Source of the DNA: Oscheius onirici
Lineage: Eukaryota; Nematoda; Chromadorea; Rhabditida; Rhabditidae
Length of the DNA: 64,000 bases
NCBI GenBank assembly: GCA_932521025.1
Contig: OW051469.1
Span: forward strand, 6,832,398 to 6,896,397
Direction of reading: 5' to 3'
This document shows, in pieces, positions 9,367 to 23,100 of this stretch; within the stretch, counting starts at the first letter, position 1, and the number at the start of each line of letters is the position of its first letter. The translations under genes and the position numbers were made by a program. The notes under the pieces are model-generated. The model was not told where the DNA came from. It was given only the letters and a program-made list of their open reading frames with translations, and searched no databases.

Positions 9367-12300
9367 TCAAGCGATCCGCGGCTTCTTTTCCGGTGGCGAG
9401 TGTGACGTCGGAGAGGGTGTCCGAATCGAGGAGGTCATCTCCAGCAGGGAACTCATCTAGAAAACGAATCCTTTTACACCTGCCGGCCACTCAATTAGGA
9501 CAAATCGTCGGCGGCCTTTGTCTCTCTGATGCAACCTCATTATCCCCAACGCCTTATCTGGAGCCGCTCCACTCGATCCACCTGTCCATCCTAATCGCAT
9601 ACAAACATCTCATCTAGAGGCTGTGATTAGCACCTTCCCAAAGTAACAAGTAGCAATTAGCAACTGTTGACAGCTTTAGGGGTTTAGGGAGAGGATAGAC
9701 TCTCCAGCATATTTTCTACCGCTAAAGGCATAGACAAGAGACAATTCTGAGATAGAGTATCTAGTAGTTTCGAACATGCCCAAGTGGTAAATCTAGGAGC
9801 TACTGACAGGCTTTCAATACTCGAAGAGAACAGACCATTTCCAAACTATCCCACAGAGAATTGTTGTGTCTGCGTTCGTACCAAAACGGCAAATCCTAGC
9901 AATCAGGGACTACTGACAGCCAGTTAAATAAATTTTTTTTTAGGGGAGGCTTTTCCCAAAAGTACCAGCGATCTACCGGAGACAGGCTTGTGACCTTACT
10001 GGAGTCTGTGGCGTGACGTGGATGTTTCGGACCTGGTCGAAGCAGTCCTGGCACCGGGGACTGTCATACGAGGAAGAGATGATTCCATATTCTGTCGATC
10101 TCTGAACTCTTTGCTATCTATTCACAAAATGACCAAAATACCAGACAAACGGAGCACTTGATGGATCCGAAAGAGTCGTCTTCCTTCTTCACCTCAGGCG
10201 ATCCACTGGATCCACTCTCTTCATTCGACTGAAATTCAAATCTTCAAAGCATTTCCCGCGCGTGTGTGTATTAACAAATCCCATGTCTTTACGAGTATCT
10301 GTGCATTAATGAGGTCGGCGTGAGCCTAGGCCGTTCTCATTCGTTATGATCTGTTTGCCAAACTTTACCACCCCTTGCCCTAAAACGGGCGTCTGGCACT
10401 GGCCACAAATCTTTGACTGATGGTAAAAGGAGGAAAAGGTTACCTGTCGGCTGAAAGGAGTCAAAGAGTCACGGAGACCGGCGACTCCTCGTTTCACTGA
10501 AAATACACTTTCAGAAAGTTCTTTAAGAAGATCGAAAAGTATTACAAAGAAATCAAACTTGTGAACTCACAAGCTAGTCGTTTCATGTGATTGTTCCTGA
10601 TCCGACTCAGTTCCTGCTCTCGCTTTCTTCGCACCTGATCCGTCGACATTGTCAGTTCCGGGCTCTTAGTCACTTTTATCCTAAAAAGCACCATTTTTGT
10701 ATTTGGAATTCAAAGAATTACAGTTGAACAACAGCGACGAGCTTGTTCTTCTCCATCTCGACATGACTGTTCCATTCGGCCTCGCTCAAAACTTCGCTGC
10801 AGACAGGACAGATAGGACTTCCGGAATCGTCGAACTGTAGTTCTGAAAATCCCCCTTTGGTCTGGATACAGTCGGCTGGTGTCTCTGTTTACTCTCCAGG
10901 CGGCATCTCTGTCCACTCTCAATGGAGATTTACAGGCGGCCTCGCCTCGTAACCTATTATGCTAATTTTTACGATTCCCGAACTAACAAATGAGCTGAAG
11001 CGCTCTCTTTCTGAGATTGTTTGAGCTCTATGAGGAGGAGAACAGACGGTCAGAACAGCTGGACATGGATTCTGGGTTTGGGAAAATGACCTATGGGTTC
11101 AGATCGTGAACATCTTTTCAGTCAGAGATATATTCTAACAACCTTTCCAAGTTCATATTCCACAGTCTACTGAAAACAAACAGTTCTGTCCTCAGGAGAA
11201 CCTCTTCAACGAGTCAATGGGTTTCTGATTCCAACTCTTTCGAGAAGACTCTGTCAGGCGAATACAAGACTGTTTGAACAAATTACACTCGTATTTACAG
11301 GCCTTTTCAAAAGAACAGACCCCCTGTGGAGACGACTAAGCTACTCAAAGTGAAGTTCCCATGCCTGCCCATGCTCATGCTATCAATCAATCGCACTTGC
11401 CTCCTCGTTGAATCCACAATGGCATTTTATTAGGGCTAGTTCGGCGTCAGGGTCTCTGGGAGTGTTTAACTTGCACGCCAAATTGAGCTGATTTCCTCCC
11501 CTTGTCTGTTGACAACTTCGGCAGAAGAAACTAACCGGAAGGCGGCAACCTTTTGATCCTTTTGTTCAATGAAAAAGTTGGGCCGGAAACAGCACTCTTT
11601 TGTCTTTAGTCTAATTAAGATACTCTGTCCCTTGGACTCTCGGCGATGGTAATCAGTGCGGTGGCAGGATGCTAATAGGGCCATAAAGCTCTCTAGGTGT
11701 CCCTTTTAGACCGCCGACAGCCATTTATCACCTCTCGCCTCACAGCTGGCCGCTCCATCGCTCATCGCCAGCGGGGGTATGGAGCGGAAGTCAACTCACT
11801 CTCTTTTTGTACTTGTCCCTCTTCAGAAAAAGAAGAGCTTCTGTGTTTGCCGAAGGCTCACGAGAAATGAAGCTACGAAATTGCTGCCTTCGCGGGCCGT
11901 AAAGTCGACCATAAACACTGCATATCAAGTGACAATAAAAGCCCGTCGGGAAATCAGCTTCCCCTCTGTTCACGACTAAAACAGCACCATGATTACGGTA
12001 GTTAATTAGTGCCACGGTTGTGAGTTGGTCGAGGGATTACTGTAGCGAAAGAGCGAGACGAGAGTCTATTGGCAGACTAGTTTTTTTCTACTGTCGCCAC
12101 TGTAAGAAACAGATGAAAACTGGTACTGTAATCAGAGATACTTTCCTCCCACATTTTCCCACTCTGTTAGAGGTAGCTCTGTCCCAGTAAACTGCTACTT
12201 CCAGAAATGCAGTAAAGGTAAAGTTTCTATCCGAATCAACGGCAGATATTTTTAGAAAACCCTGTGGGACAAAGTCCTGCTCGTTCTTAAGCATTCCTGA

Positions 12301-14649
12301 GGCTTCCCGAAGGGCCAGGTAGCGGCCTTTACGTTCCAAAGCTGCCCAGCCCTTTCTAGGAAAGCATTCTCATCTCCACGCCCTCAGAAAAGAACGGCTT
12401 CAGAAATGCAGTGATAGACAGTAACTGGCAACCGGCTAATCCCTAAGAACCACGTTCCGCAAAAGTTCTGTGCCAAATGAATTCTCCGGCTGGCCAAAGT
12501 TGGTCCCTCGAGTGCCCTGTGTCGCACTTGTTCGCGCCTTCGGGTCTCATTGGGGCAAGAAATCAGTTGAAAGACAAACAGTCATAATTCTTCGGCCTCC
12601 CAGTCCACTAATAAAACACTCTGTGAGCGAGCCGTAAATAAGGGGGCCGTCTCCCAACGCCTCGCGCGTCTAATTGAAAACTTGCCATTTGAAGGAGCCG
12701 CCGCCGTCAGTCTCCAGGGGCTCTGGCCATGTACCTAATGTAATCCCTGCTTGCAACTCTTTTGTGTGCAAGAATGAGCAGGTGGAAGAGCATGAGAACA
12801 CATGTCAAGAGCCATTAAAGGGCAGAGTGTTATTACAAAAGGGGGACAGGTGTAGATGACCGTGTCTTACTCAAAAGAAGGATTAGAAGAAACCAGATCT
12901 CATTTCCTGACCACATAGTCCTAGAGACCTAGTTTGGTTCGTGTGGAGCCGCCAAGCTGGCGCCATCATCATCACCATATTGTGGAGCCCATCTCACTCG
13001 GACAGACTGTATTCAAATGGTTTCCGCTTCGCATTGGGGTCACACGTAGAAGAGTTGCTTGATTGGCGCCACTTCCGTACAAGGTACGGTACTGGAGAAA
13101 AAGGTTCCTCAAACACCTCGTTTAGGTCTCAAGGTTCTCTGCTCATGTTTTCTTGGAGAGGAAACTAGATCAGTTTATCATCAACTACAGTATACCTCTC
13201 TCTCGTAAACGGACTACAGGCACAAGCCAGGAACGAGTTGTAAAATCGTCACAGACAGATGGAGACAGGTCTCAATGCATAGGAGGATATTTATGGTCAT
13301 TGCGGGGGAGGGCAGCATTTGGAAAACTGTTAAACTATAAAACTTTCATAGGTTTCTTTATCAAAACTACTAAAGTTTCTTTGAAGTAAACTATGTTGTT
13401 TCTAATAATGACTCTACATGATTACATCGATATTAATTTGTACGATTTTCTAGTTCAAAAAAAACCAGAAGCTTATTCAAATAGCCGTTCCCAAGCTGTT
13501 CCCTGTACCTCCTGGGAAGTCACGGCCCTGTGCGACCCCATCCCGCCCGACTGCCTCATTGTCATATTGTATTGAACACAGTTTTAGGGCCTCTTGGGAA
13601 CAGGGTCTTCCCAGAAAGACCCCCAATGTTAACATAGGCCGTAAAGTACCAAGAAGAGAAGTCTCCGGTTGGTCTAGCTTGCACACTGCCGTTCCGTCTG
13701 ACTTCCGGTCGCGCGTCATAAACCACGGAACGTGCTGCGACCTCGCGCAAAACGCTCTCTAAACACCTACCGTATTCGGAAGGTAAGAAGTGCCCCGGAC
13801 AGGTTCGTACAGTGTGTTTGAACCTGGTTCCCAGGACCTTCCAGTCGGAAAGTCGACTATGGCCTTTCAATGTTGCGACTACTCTTTTTTGTGTTCACCT
13901 CAAGCTGCCACTAAAAGGGCAACGTGCGATGGTGATTAAGTGCTGGGAACATCCTCAACCTGGCCAAGTTTCTACGAGTCGGGAAAGAATTTAAAGTGAG
14001 ACCAGAACTGGAAAGGAAGGCTTTCGGTAGATCCTATCTTTGGAATCTGCCCAAATAATCCCACGACATAATCTTTGTACTCGTAGACTTAGATCACAAG
14101 AAGTTCATAATGACTGGTCGAGAGCACTTTGTCCTTCTCCAGACAATGGGCTCAGTCACTCGGTCAGCCAGAGCTGATTCACCAAATGACTGATCCCGTA
14201 CCCTAAAACCCACTTGACTCATTCCCTTCCCAGTGTATTATGAGTCGGAGTGTTTTGGGAGACAATTGCGACGGGAGCATCGGACGCGCGCCGGCCACTT
14301 CGTCACCGCAACAACATTGCCACCAAATGGCAAATGGTACGAGCCAGACTCACTCTTAATTGTTGGAGAATCTTCTCTGGATGAGGCACGATCCGAAACA
14401 CTCGGCGAGAGATCTCCAGTCATTCCTGACAGTCCGTGCTGGTTGAACATGTTCAGATGCTGCTGGATCAGATTCGCGTACATCTGCTGGAGTCCTGCTA
14501 ATAAGGCTGTTTTTTTTCAAAAAGTCAGTTCATTTACCTGCATTGAAGACTGGCATCGGTGGAAAGACGGTCGACGGCGAAGACGACGGGACACAAAAGT
14601 TGAAGGGGAAGACCCCGGGCATACGGGCCGCCACCTTGTCAGCTTCCAT
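9367..14649 (-). CDS. RNF220-like zinc-finger protein lacking a RING
   Basis: Eight exons: 14538-14649, 14354-14494, 10722-10842, 10571-10680, 10369-10496, 10142-10228, 10000-10101, 9367-9456; 296 aa, phases consistent. Residues about 85-120 contain SPICPVCSEVLSEAEWNSHV, matching the C2H2-like finger region of RNF220 (SPICPICQ...EHMEQE in vertebrates), followed by a basic helix (VRRKREQELSRI...NHMKR) as in that protein. A CGQCQ motif and a CSVC...CQDC pair suggest a second zinc site. The C-terminus is Ser/Pro-rich and ends EKKPRIA, a likely nuclear signal. The vertebrate C-terminal RING is not visible, so ubiquitin-ligase activity is doubtful. The exon at 10369-10496 could contain a 27- or 33-nt in-frame intron. 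The 3.5-kb intron (10843-14353) is far longer than any other here. Confidence 0.6.
10843..14353 (-). other. 3.5-kb intron of the RNF220-like gene
   Basis: No ORF in this stretch has coding character or splice signals that fit. It contains scattered homeodomain-type cores (for example TAATTAG/CAATTAG) and many AGAGAG/CTCTC runs. Given the gene's likely nuclear role, it may hold enhancers; that is inference only. Confidence 0.35.
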
Positions 14650-17600
14650 CACTGGAAAATGGCTTGAGATTAGGAATATCAAACGTGAGAAGCTTGTAGG
14701 CAGGGGAGGAGAGAGATGGTAATGGAGACGGAGCGGAAACGGAAAAATGTTATGACGGGGAGAAGTCGAGCGAACAACAGAGTCGCGAGGATCGTAAGAA
14801 GAAACAAAAGAGACGGAAAAGGAAATGAGGAGTACATAAAGTAAGGACTCTTCTATATGTCAGGAATGCAATTATAGGAGAGGCTTAATATCTGAAAGAC
14901 TTTACGCGCCTGGCACTGAAGTTCAGTCTGTTACATTCGGAAAGGTCACAAAAATAGAAATAGGTTTTCTGAGTCAAGCGAATGTAACAAGAACTTGCCG
15001 GGGACAGCCGTTTTGAATCTTTTTTTCGAAGTAAAAGACCTTAATATTTTACTATCTTGTTATAGTTTTTCAACTCATTCAAAGAAGATTATAATTTGAA
15101 TTGTGAATGTTGAGGTGAGGCTCCAGTTGATACTGGTTCACATCAAAATCGTTCTGAAATAAGAGACAGATGGGTTTGAAAATGAATATTTCTTTAGAGT
15201 TCTAGGAAAAGAAGAAAAGTAGAAACTGTTAAGACTAGTACAGGAAAGAAGCAGGGAGACTATGATGAAACACCAGCGGGAATGACTAATTAGCGGCAGC
15301 TCGAGGTAGAGTCTGTGCAGAAAATCATCAAAGATGACTGAATAGGATAAGAGAAGGAGGTGTAAGTGAGTCTCCAGCCTCTGACTATCTCCAGTCTCTG
15401 GGACTCTCTTCTCAGCACATACTGTCTCGACTTCCGTAGATCCCGCCTCCCGGAGGCGGGACTCCTCTCAGCCATTGGCCAATGAACTCCGGATTAACAC
15501 CTCTCTCGACTGTCACCATACGGTAGTCCATGAGCTGGGAATCTTTGGAAAGCGAAGATGTTGAGGAAATTGATAGTGGTTGACTGTGGTTAGAACTAAA
15601 GTTTGGATGTTGCCAGAAATATGTGGAAACAACTCTAGCAAAGAAGGTAAACGTGGGAATATCAAAGAGGAAAAAGAAGGAAAGTTAGACAACAAGATTG
15701 GAAATCAGGTTCACGAGGTACAGTTTATGAATTGATACTATCGAAAAGGTATTTTGGTGACTATCTTGAACAAGTTGCTTTGAGACATAGACAAGAGTAA
15801 TTCAAAGAGTTGCTTTCTAACTGTTGAGTTAACATACAAACAATAAACTCTAGGGCTCTTTACCTATAGAACTGCTGTTCTTCAACATCACCATCATCTC
15901 AAGCTTGAGATTTCAGTAACAGCCTTGTAAGAATACAAGCTATCTTTGAATTTACGTTTTTAACTTCAGCTGTTGAAGGTAAACGTCGTGAATAACCAGA
16001 TGAACTAGATAAGCAGATGAAATAGGTAAGACTACAAGCAACATTTTTGAAGCCAAAAGAGTTTTGTGCTGGAAAACGGCCTCATATTTAGAAAGGTTAG
16101 ATCCACAACAACGATTGCTCAAAGCCGAGCAATGTGAAACAATAACCAGATGAACTAGGTAAGTAGAGAGTTTGAATGTGGGGGCGTGTCCTCATCTTTC
16201 TATCACTCGCTCCGAGAGAGAGCGCTGCTTGTCCTCGGTCCGTGAAATTGCCGGCTGGAAACGAAGCGGTGACTCCGGGGGCTGAGAATTGAACAAACAT
16301 AGTGCAGACAGCGAATCGCACAATTAGTCAGCATTCCGGTACGACCGAGAAGAGATGGAGAGATCATACAAAGAGGGCCGAGTTCGTAACTCTCAGCAAG
16401 GGGTCGACCAGCCTGACCGGCTGTTTTTGGAGAGAGTCGTTCCCAAGACATTTCAGTCAGACAATGACAACAATAGAACTGACTTTTTGACTGTAGACGG
16501 TTCCATTCACACCCATATCGCCTAGTTTGGACGAAATTTGAATTGACTCTCTCCAGACTACGGTAATCAAGAGTCCCCAAGTCCCTCGGCAGCCTGCCAG
16601 ATTTCACGAATGAGGCGCGAGGAAGGTGTCGAAGAGGAAAAGGAGGAGGTTTTGATGTGGTGCCGGTTACTCCCTTTCATCTGGCCGCTAATCGAATGCG
16701 CCAAACTGCCGAAAAAGTCCTGGGTCTCACCTCCACGAAAACACATTCAATTAGGTTAGGAGAAGATTAGGAGCAATTAGTCACTTATCTTCCGTGCTCC
16801 ATTCGACAAGACACCCAAGTCTTGAAGGTTCAGGAGAGAATAAAAGGACGAACGGAGCATACTCCAAAAACCATAAAAAAATCAAACGTTTGACTTGTTC
16901 TGCACCTTGAAGAAAGGGGCTCTACTCTCAATATACGCTGACAGATGAAACTGTCGAGTCACATAGAGAGATTATCACTTAAACATGAACTCACACCAAT
17001 CTGCTCATTCCTGGGACAGAAGACGGCGCGGATATAACTGTGGTAGCAGATAAACCAGTGATGAAAGCAAACCCATTAAAAATTGCTTTGAACCAGACTC
17101 AGTTGACTCAAGATTCAGTTGTTCACAGACGATAGCTCTAATTTTAAATATCAACTGTTTCCAGTGCCTATCGGGAAAAAGGAATGTATTTGAACAGAAG
17201 ATAGTCGTCAGCTAGCCAGTTGGCTAAGAATTTTCTTTGAAAAAGGGAGGACAAACAGAGGTATCAGTGTCGACCTCTCCCAGAGAGAGTGATCGAACCG
17301 GATGATGTCGAGTGTGTGAGGAAGCGCATTGTGTCGAGACTGTCATAAATGCTGTATGTTCAAACAGATCCTTCACATTTACGAGAATGAGGGGAGGGCA
17401 TACGGTAGAGAGGACTTGTTCTACCTCGGGGCAGAAAAAAGTCTCCGAGGTTGCTGATCAGCCCCCTTCGAAAACGACTTGACACGTCTTTTCTGGGTGA
17501 TGAGCCTCTGCTGATGGTCGATAAAAAGACTACAGTAGGATGAGAGTAGGTAAATAAGAGAGAAGGCCCGATTCGACGGACACAATGCAAACTGGCGCGT

Positions 17601-18186
17601 CATACAGGATGGCATCGAGAAGTTTCAAAGAAAATTCTAACAATCGTCTCTCCCGACTCTCTGGAAAAGTGGAATGTGAAGAGAAAGGGCATACTAATCA
17701 TCAAGGGGAAAGAGAGACTGAATATCTACAGAACCACTTTGATAACCTGCAGAGACAACAAGACACGAATTTTTTCAGAGCTCTCTTTATATGATGAGAT
17801 GTGTTGTGAGAGTTATTGTAAATATAAATCACTCCGAAACAAACTAATTCAAACGATTTGTCCTTGCCTCAGCTCCTCTCTCCGATAATGTAAATGACAT
17901 GTTGCAAGTCAATTGATTGAGGCCATGGGAAACGACAATTAGCCTCCCGAACAACTTGTCCCCGATCACATTCTGGCGAGCCATCAACGCTATAGTCTCG
18001 TATCTTGCAGCATATAGTCAAGTAAAAGGAATTTGAATTGGCAGGAGGGGTCGATTTTATAAAGTCATTACTGTTCAGCAACGAGTGATGTGAACCTATC
18101 CGTAGCTCAATGGTACTTGTCTACCACTAATGTTAGAAGCCGCCGACTATTCATAATCTGCATAGCACATATTAGGGCACCAACTA

Positions 18187-18933
18187 AGTATTTAAAAAAC
18201 ACTCATAACTTTTTGAAATTTCAACGAAATCGTGCAAACTCGGTTCCAAAATGTAGGTTTCATTGAGGCCGAATTAATAGGCTATATGAGACCAGGGTTC
18301 GATTCCGCCGTGAGCAAATCTTTTTGTTTTTTAACTGTAGCATTCTACTGGGCTAAGAATCACCCCTGCAAATTATCAGCTTGAACGGTTCGGTAATTTT
18401 CTCAAAAAATCAAATTCGAGCTCAAAAAATCACCATGTGGTGGGGTACATGGTCGAAATTTAGGAATCAAAATCGTTCCCCATCCGAAATTACGCAACCA
18501 ATCGAGCTAATATTTTACAGGGGTAATTTTTAGGTCAGTAAAATGCTACAGTTAAAAAACAAGATTTGCTCACGGCGGAATCGAACCCTAGTCGCTCCAG
18601 CGTGAATTTTCCAAACCCACTGTGCCATCCGGACATTTACTGTTTCGGGGTGTTCCCAAAGTCAAAAATCGTTTTTCAAAAAAAGCAAAATACTCGTCTC
18701 TTTGAGCTGAGGTTTTCACTAATTGACAACTTTTTTGTAGGATGCAACCCTGAAGAGTTATGGGCAAAATTGTGTTTTGATCGAAACTTGGAACGTTCAC
18801 TATTTTCAGACGATGAGATATCCAGATCTCTCATATAGCCTATTAATTCGGCCTCAATGAAACCTACATTTTGGAACCGAGTTTGCACGATTTCGTTGAA
18901 ATTTCAAAAAGTTATGAGTGTTTTTTAAATACT
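18187..18933. mobile_element. Inverted-repeat element with tRNA-like boxes
   Basis: The outer arms 18187-18291 and 18829-18933 are 105-bp perfect reverse complements. An inner pair, 18294-18350 and 18536-18590, is also inverted with only small differences, leaving a loop of about 185 nt. Both inner arms contain GGGTTCGATTCC, a good pol III B box. The right arm alone carries about 238 extra bases (18591-18828); there, on the minus strand, TGGCACAGTGG (A box) lies about 50 nt before the B box, as in a tRNA. The left arm therefore looks like the same unit with that part deleted. No transposase is present. A foldback/MITE or a head-to-head pair of tRNA-derived SINEs both fit. Confidence 0.75.
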
Positions 18934-19983
18934 GTTGGCAACCTAATAGCTTGTAGACTGTATGTGGACTAGTAAATTTACTATTTCCGGCCCACTGTCG
19001 AGTCTCACTGAATTAGGAAATTTACTGATTTCTCAGGAATGTCCAGACTTGGAAGCGGGAATTTTAGAAAGTGAACAATTCATCAACAAGTGCTCAAACA
19101 ACTAGAACCTCTGAAACCAAATTCGAAAAGGGTTTTCTCATTTTGTTTTTGCAGCATTTTTATCCTCTTTCAGATGATCTTTTCTTTATAATGAGATTCC
19201 GCCTGATACGGGCAGACTTCTTTAGTTCTTTCGCCTCTTGTTGGTGAGAAGATAAGCGAAACGAAACTTTCACCTGAATTATTACTTTTCCCTCGATGAA
19301 TATTCCGCTTGCGATCCTGTCGTGTCCAAACAGCCGTATCCTCTTTCAAAACACAGATCCCTCTTACTCTGAGTCACTTCGGAAGCCTTTACAAACTAAT
19401 CTTGTCTCGGCCTTCATGTCTAACGTCAAAAAACAAGTGACAATTTTCGTAACAATGACATCGGTAGAAAAGTCGTAACAGATACATTTTCATAATTTGT
19501 TATGACGGAAAATTGTAAAAGATCTGTGCAAATTGTGTTTACCATCATATTCACGTGGCGCAGCTGGCTGGTAAACATTTTATTAGCAGGTAACCGAGTA
19601 GCATGTTTTTCACGGAACCCAATTCAACTGGAATCAACACATTTGTCACAACTCGGCTTACCGGAATTTTTAAGCTGTTGGTCGAAAATGACTGCTATAC
19701 ATGAACATGGTTGATTTTAACCTCTACTGTTTGATGCCCTGTCAGTGAGTCTTTCTAGGACGTCTGTACTGTCGGACAAACTTTCCTACGTACTGGTTCA
19801 AGTTCTACAAAAATCTCTCAAGTTCAGTCTTTGTTGACAGTCAGACAAAGTTGAGTCCACATAGCTTTATCTGACCAGTTAACACACAGTAAAATCTGAC
19901 ATTCTGTACCCGAAAAAACAAGACAAGGAACTACTAAATGTCGGGATATCTACTGAAAACTCACCTTTCAAGCTAAATTTTGT

Positions 19984-20196
19984 TTATTGCCTTCCTAAGG
20001 TCCTAGCCGTTTCCATTAGATTCCGTAGTAAAGGCTTCCAAATCGAATCACGGACTGAGAGAGGACAAAACTCTTCGACGAATTTCTCACGTGCTTTCGC
20101 AGACGCAACATCCTCGCTATTAATCACAGCCAAACAGGGAAACATGCATCTAAAAGTAGCTTGTTTAGCGGCGGCAACTTGTTCCGCTGCTTGCAT
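19984..20196 (-). CDS. Possible small protein, function unknown
   Basis: An uninterrupted 70-codon frame with Ala-rich start (MQAAEQVAAAKQ) and a balanced composition ending METARTLGRQ, including three cysteines. It stands out slightly from other ORFs of this gene-poor region by its even amino-acid use. No signal peptide, domain or neighbouring exon supports it, so it may be chance. Confidence 0.2.
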   Translation of the reverse strand: MQAAEQVAAAKQATFRCMFPCLAVINSEDVASAKAREKFVEEFCPLSVRDSIWKPLLRNLMETARTLGRQ

Positions 20197-23100
20197 AGCT
20201 GTCGCCGTATATATTTTCGGGGCCCTCCGCTAGTTAGCCCTTGATTTTGTTATCTCGCTTCGTGTGGCTCTCAGCTCATTTCAATGCATTGCATATTTCG
20301 GAGCCGTTTGTCTCTCCCGATATGGTCTAATCTGTCAGTTCTTCTTGTCTTTTAAGCCCTATTAACGATTCCTTCGTCTATTTTATTTTTTAAGCAAATC
20401 TTTGAACTTGTTCAACCTTTTTTTTTCAAGGGACCTGTCAAGATCCCCACGAAACCGATTCATCTGCCTCACCGCTTGTCTTGGCTCCAATCAGATAAAA
20501 ATTGAGGACTTTGAACACTTTTCTGCTCTATTCTTTGTCCCCGTTTCTCCCAGTATTCCGTGTTAACTGAATTAGTTAGGATTAGGAAGATGTCGGCCTT
20601 TTCCCACAAGGGTCTCGAGAGAGAAGAAACTTCCTAGTTTGAAGATCATTGTGAGAAAACAAATTGGATTGTGCGAAGGGAGTAAGGAGAGAGACACGTT
20701 CTACTCCACTTTTCAGTGAAAGTGGCCCAAATTAACCTGTTTCTCTGCCCAGAAGGGACTTTGTGCTTTCATCTAGGAAAAAGCCCCATCAACAACATGT
20801 GCTCTCCCTCTCCTCTCTTTGTGTCCTTATCTCCGTTTCGGCTACTGCTCTTGCCAGATTACGCTTTTCTGTTCAGATCACCAGTTCAAAGGCTCCTGTT
20901 CCTGAAGTTGATCTTAGCCTTTCCTAATTTGTTGCACTTATCACGTCTCCCAACTTTTCTTTACCTTTCTAAAATGATCTCATCTTGACCTATATTATGG
21001 CTGAAATCCTCGCATTCAAGTCTATCCTACCAATAAATTGAGTCAGCCAATGGCTCATCTTGAGTGACAGTCGTTCAACAGAACTGAACGAAGCATAAAC
21101 GTCGTTTTGGAATCGTTTCAAAGGGTTTCCCTGACAATGTTGAAATGACTCATCAAAGTGAAAAGCAATTCGAAGGACGAAAGAATTTCTGTGACTGGTT
21201 GGTGATGAAATATTCTTAGAATGTTTGTCAAACTTCTCTGTTAGTGAGAATTCAGTAAAACTCGTAGCAACTCGCTTTCATCCTTCCGAATCCCCAAACT
21301 AGCTGTCGCTAGGAGCTGTCACTTTGAAACGAGGGACCCCTTTGGCTAATCCATAGTGACAGCATCCTTTTAGTACAATCCAAGCCTCTTTCTTCCGTGT
21401 TTATTCTTGTTTGTTTTGATGTTTTGCAGTTGAAGTCGACAACAAGCAGTCCGATCACGTGTCTATTAGCCAATTGTCTTGTTCCTACCGAGTGTTCCCA
21501 CATTTTCTCCTTTGGTTTTTCGAAGCCTCTTCCGGTTGCTTTCCGGTGAACTATCGGCAAACAGTGCTGGGGGCTACGTCAAAGCATTGACAGCGTTAAT
21601 ATGCTTGTGCCTGTACAATCAAAAACTACGTAAAACCTCCACCCACATGCTCTCATTTTGTTTATAATACCAGATTTTCTAGTTTTGCCATGTTTTATGA
21701 AATATTAGCGGACATCAAAACATTTTTTGAAAAACAATGCAAAACTGGAATCTTCCCACAAAATGATCAAGAATTTGTAGAAGAGATAGAAGTTTGAATG
21801 TTTTGCATTCCAAGGCTTTGTCATCTGATAGCAGAGGGCTTCTCTGCCGTAAGCCCTCTCGTCATTCTCTCTTTGCAATGCCCCCATTTTTCCATTAACT
21901 AATGTCTTTCCGGGTATATAAATTTGCTGAAGTCTAGAGCCGTATTGGATTTTCATTTTCCCATTGTGTAAAGTAGGACTCGTCTTACCTTTTAGTCAAG
22001 AGTTCGAAAACTTTTTTGCAGCTTTTTGAGCTTTGGTCAACTTTTTTTTGCACTTTATCCACCTCTTTCCAAGTCAAGGACTTCGGTTATTGAGTTCTAC
22101 AAGGCTCTGCAACTGCAAAAGTTGCAACAGACCATAAATTTGTTCTGAGCAGAATGCATCGTAAATCTGTCGACTTATCACAATCCCTCCCTCCTTTCTA
22201 CTCTAATCTTCGTTCGTGAGTATAAACAAGGAACAGGTCGCTGATTTCCTCCGGGAAAGAGAGACAGGACTAATTTCTCTCACTCTCCCCTCTCTTGTTT
22301 TCCGCCTCGATTTTTTGACTGGGGCAGACTATGATTGAACAGTTTATTGACGACACGAGACCCCGAAAAGACCGCGAATGATGCAAAAGTAGCCTATGCA
22401 AATGAACTGTTCTTTGCCTATTGCACTGGAATATTCTAACAGACCTTGTTGTCATGAGATTTCTCGAATCTCAACAACACGGATTGAATGCGTGAGCATT
22501 ACACATTTTGTGGCCAGAGGCGATAAAATCGGGACAAATGTTCTGCGACAGGCGTTCTTTAATCTTTCGAGAGAGTTTGTCCTTCTCACTTCGATTAGAG
22601 TCTAGACTTTTCGTCGCGTTGTGCAAGTACGTCTCTGCAAGAAAGAGACGCCCCCGTTTTCGGGCATTGTTTGACCGTCTCTCTTAGTCATTTTACCTCG
22701 AGGGTGTGGTGAGTCATCCTCTCTCACCCCGCGTGTCCCTTTCTCCTAAAATTACTCTTCCCTAAATAGCCAACGGATATATTTGCCTTTCGAAAGTATG
22801 GGAAACACGCGTCAGTTTCCTCTCTCACCCCAGATATAGCCTCTTAATTGGTCTTTGCTACTCCTTCCCGTGAGAGCCTTCGACAGCCTCAAGGCAGATC
22901 CCCTCGTTTCGAACGTCCTGTTGACAGACGTCATCAAAGGCAAGCATTTTTCCCACACGTGCCTGTGCATGATTCGGGAAAAATTAGCAGCTAATCCGGC
23001 GGAATAATCCTCTAAGCTCTAGCAATTGTGCTCGGTCTATTTCGAGCTAACTTTTGGACTAAAGGATTCGGGGAACTCTTCTCTTTTAGAGAGCAGACAT

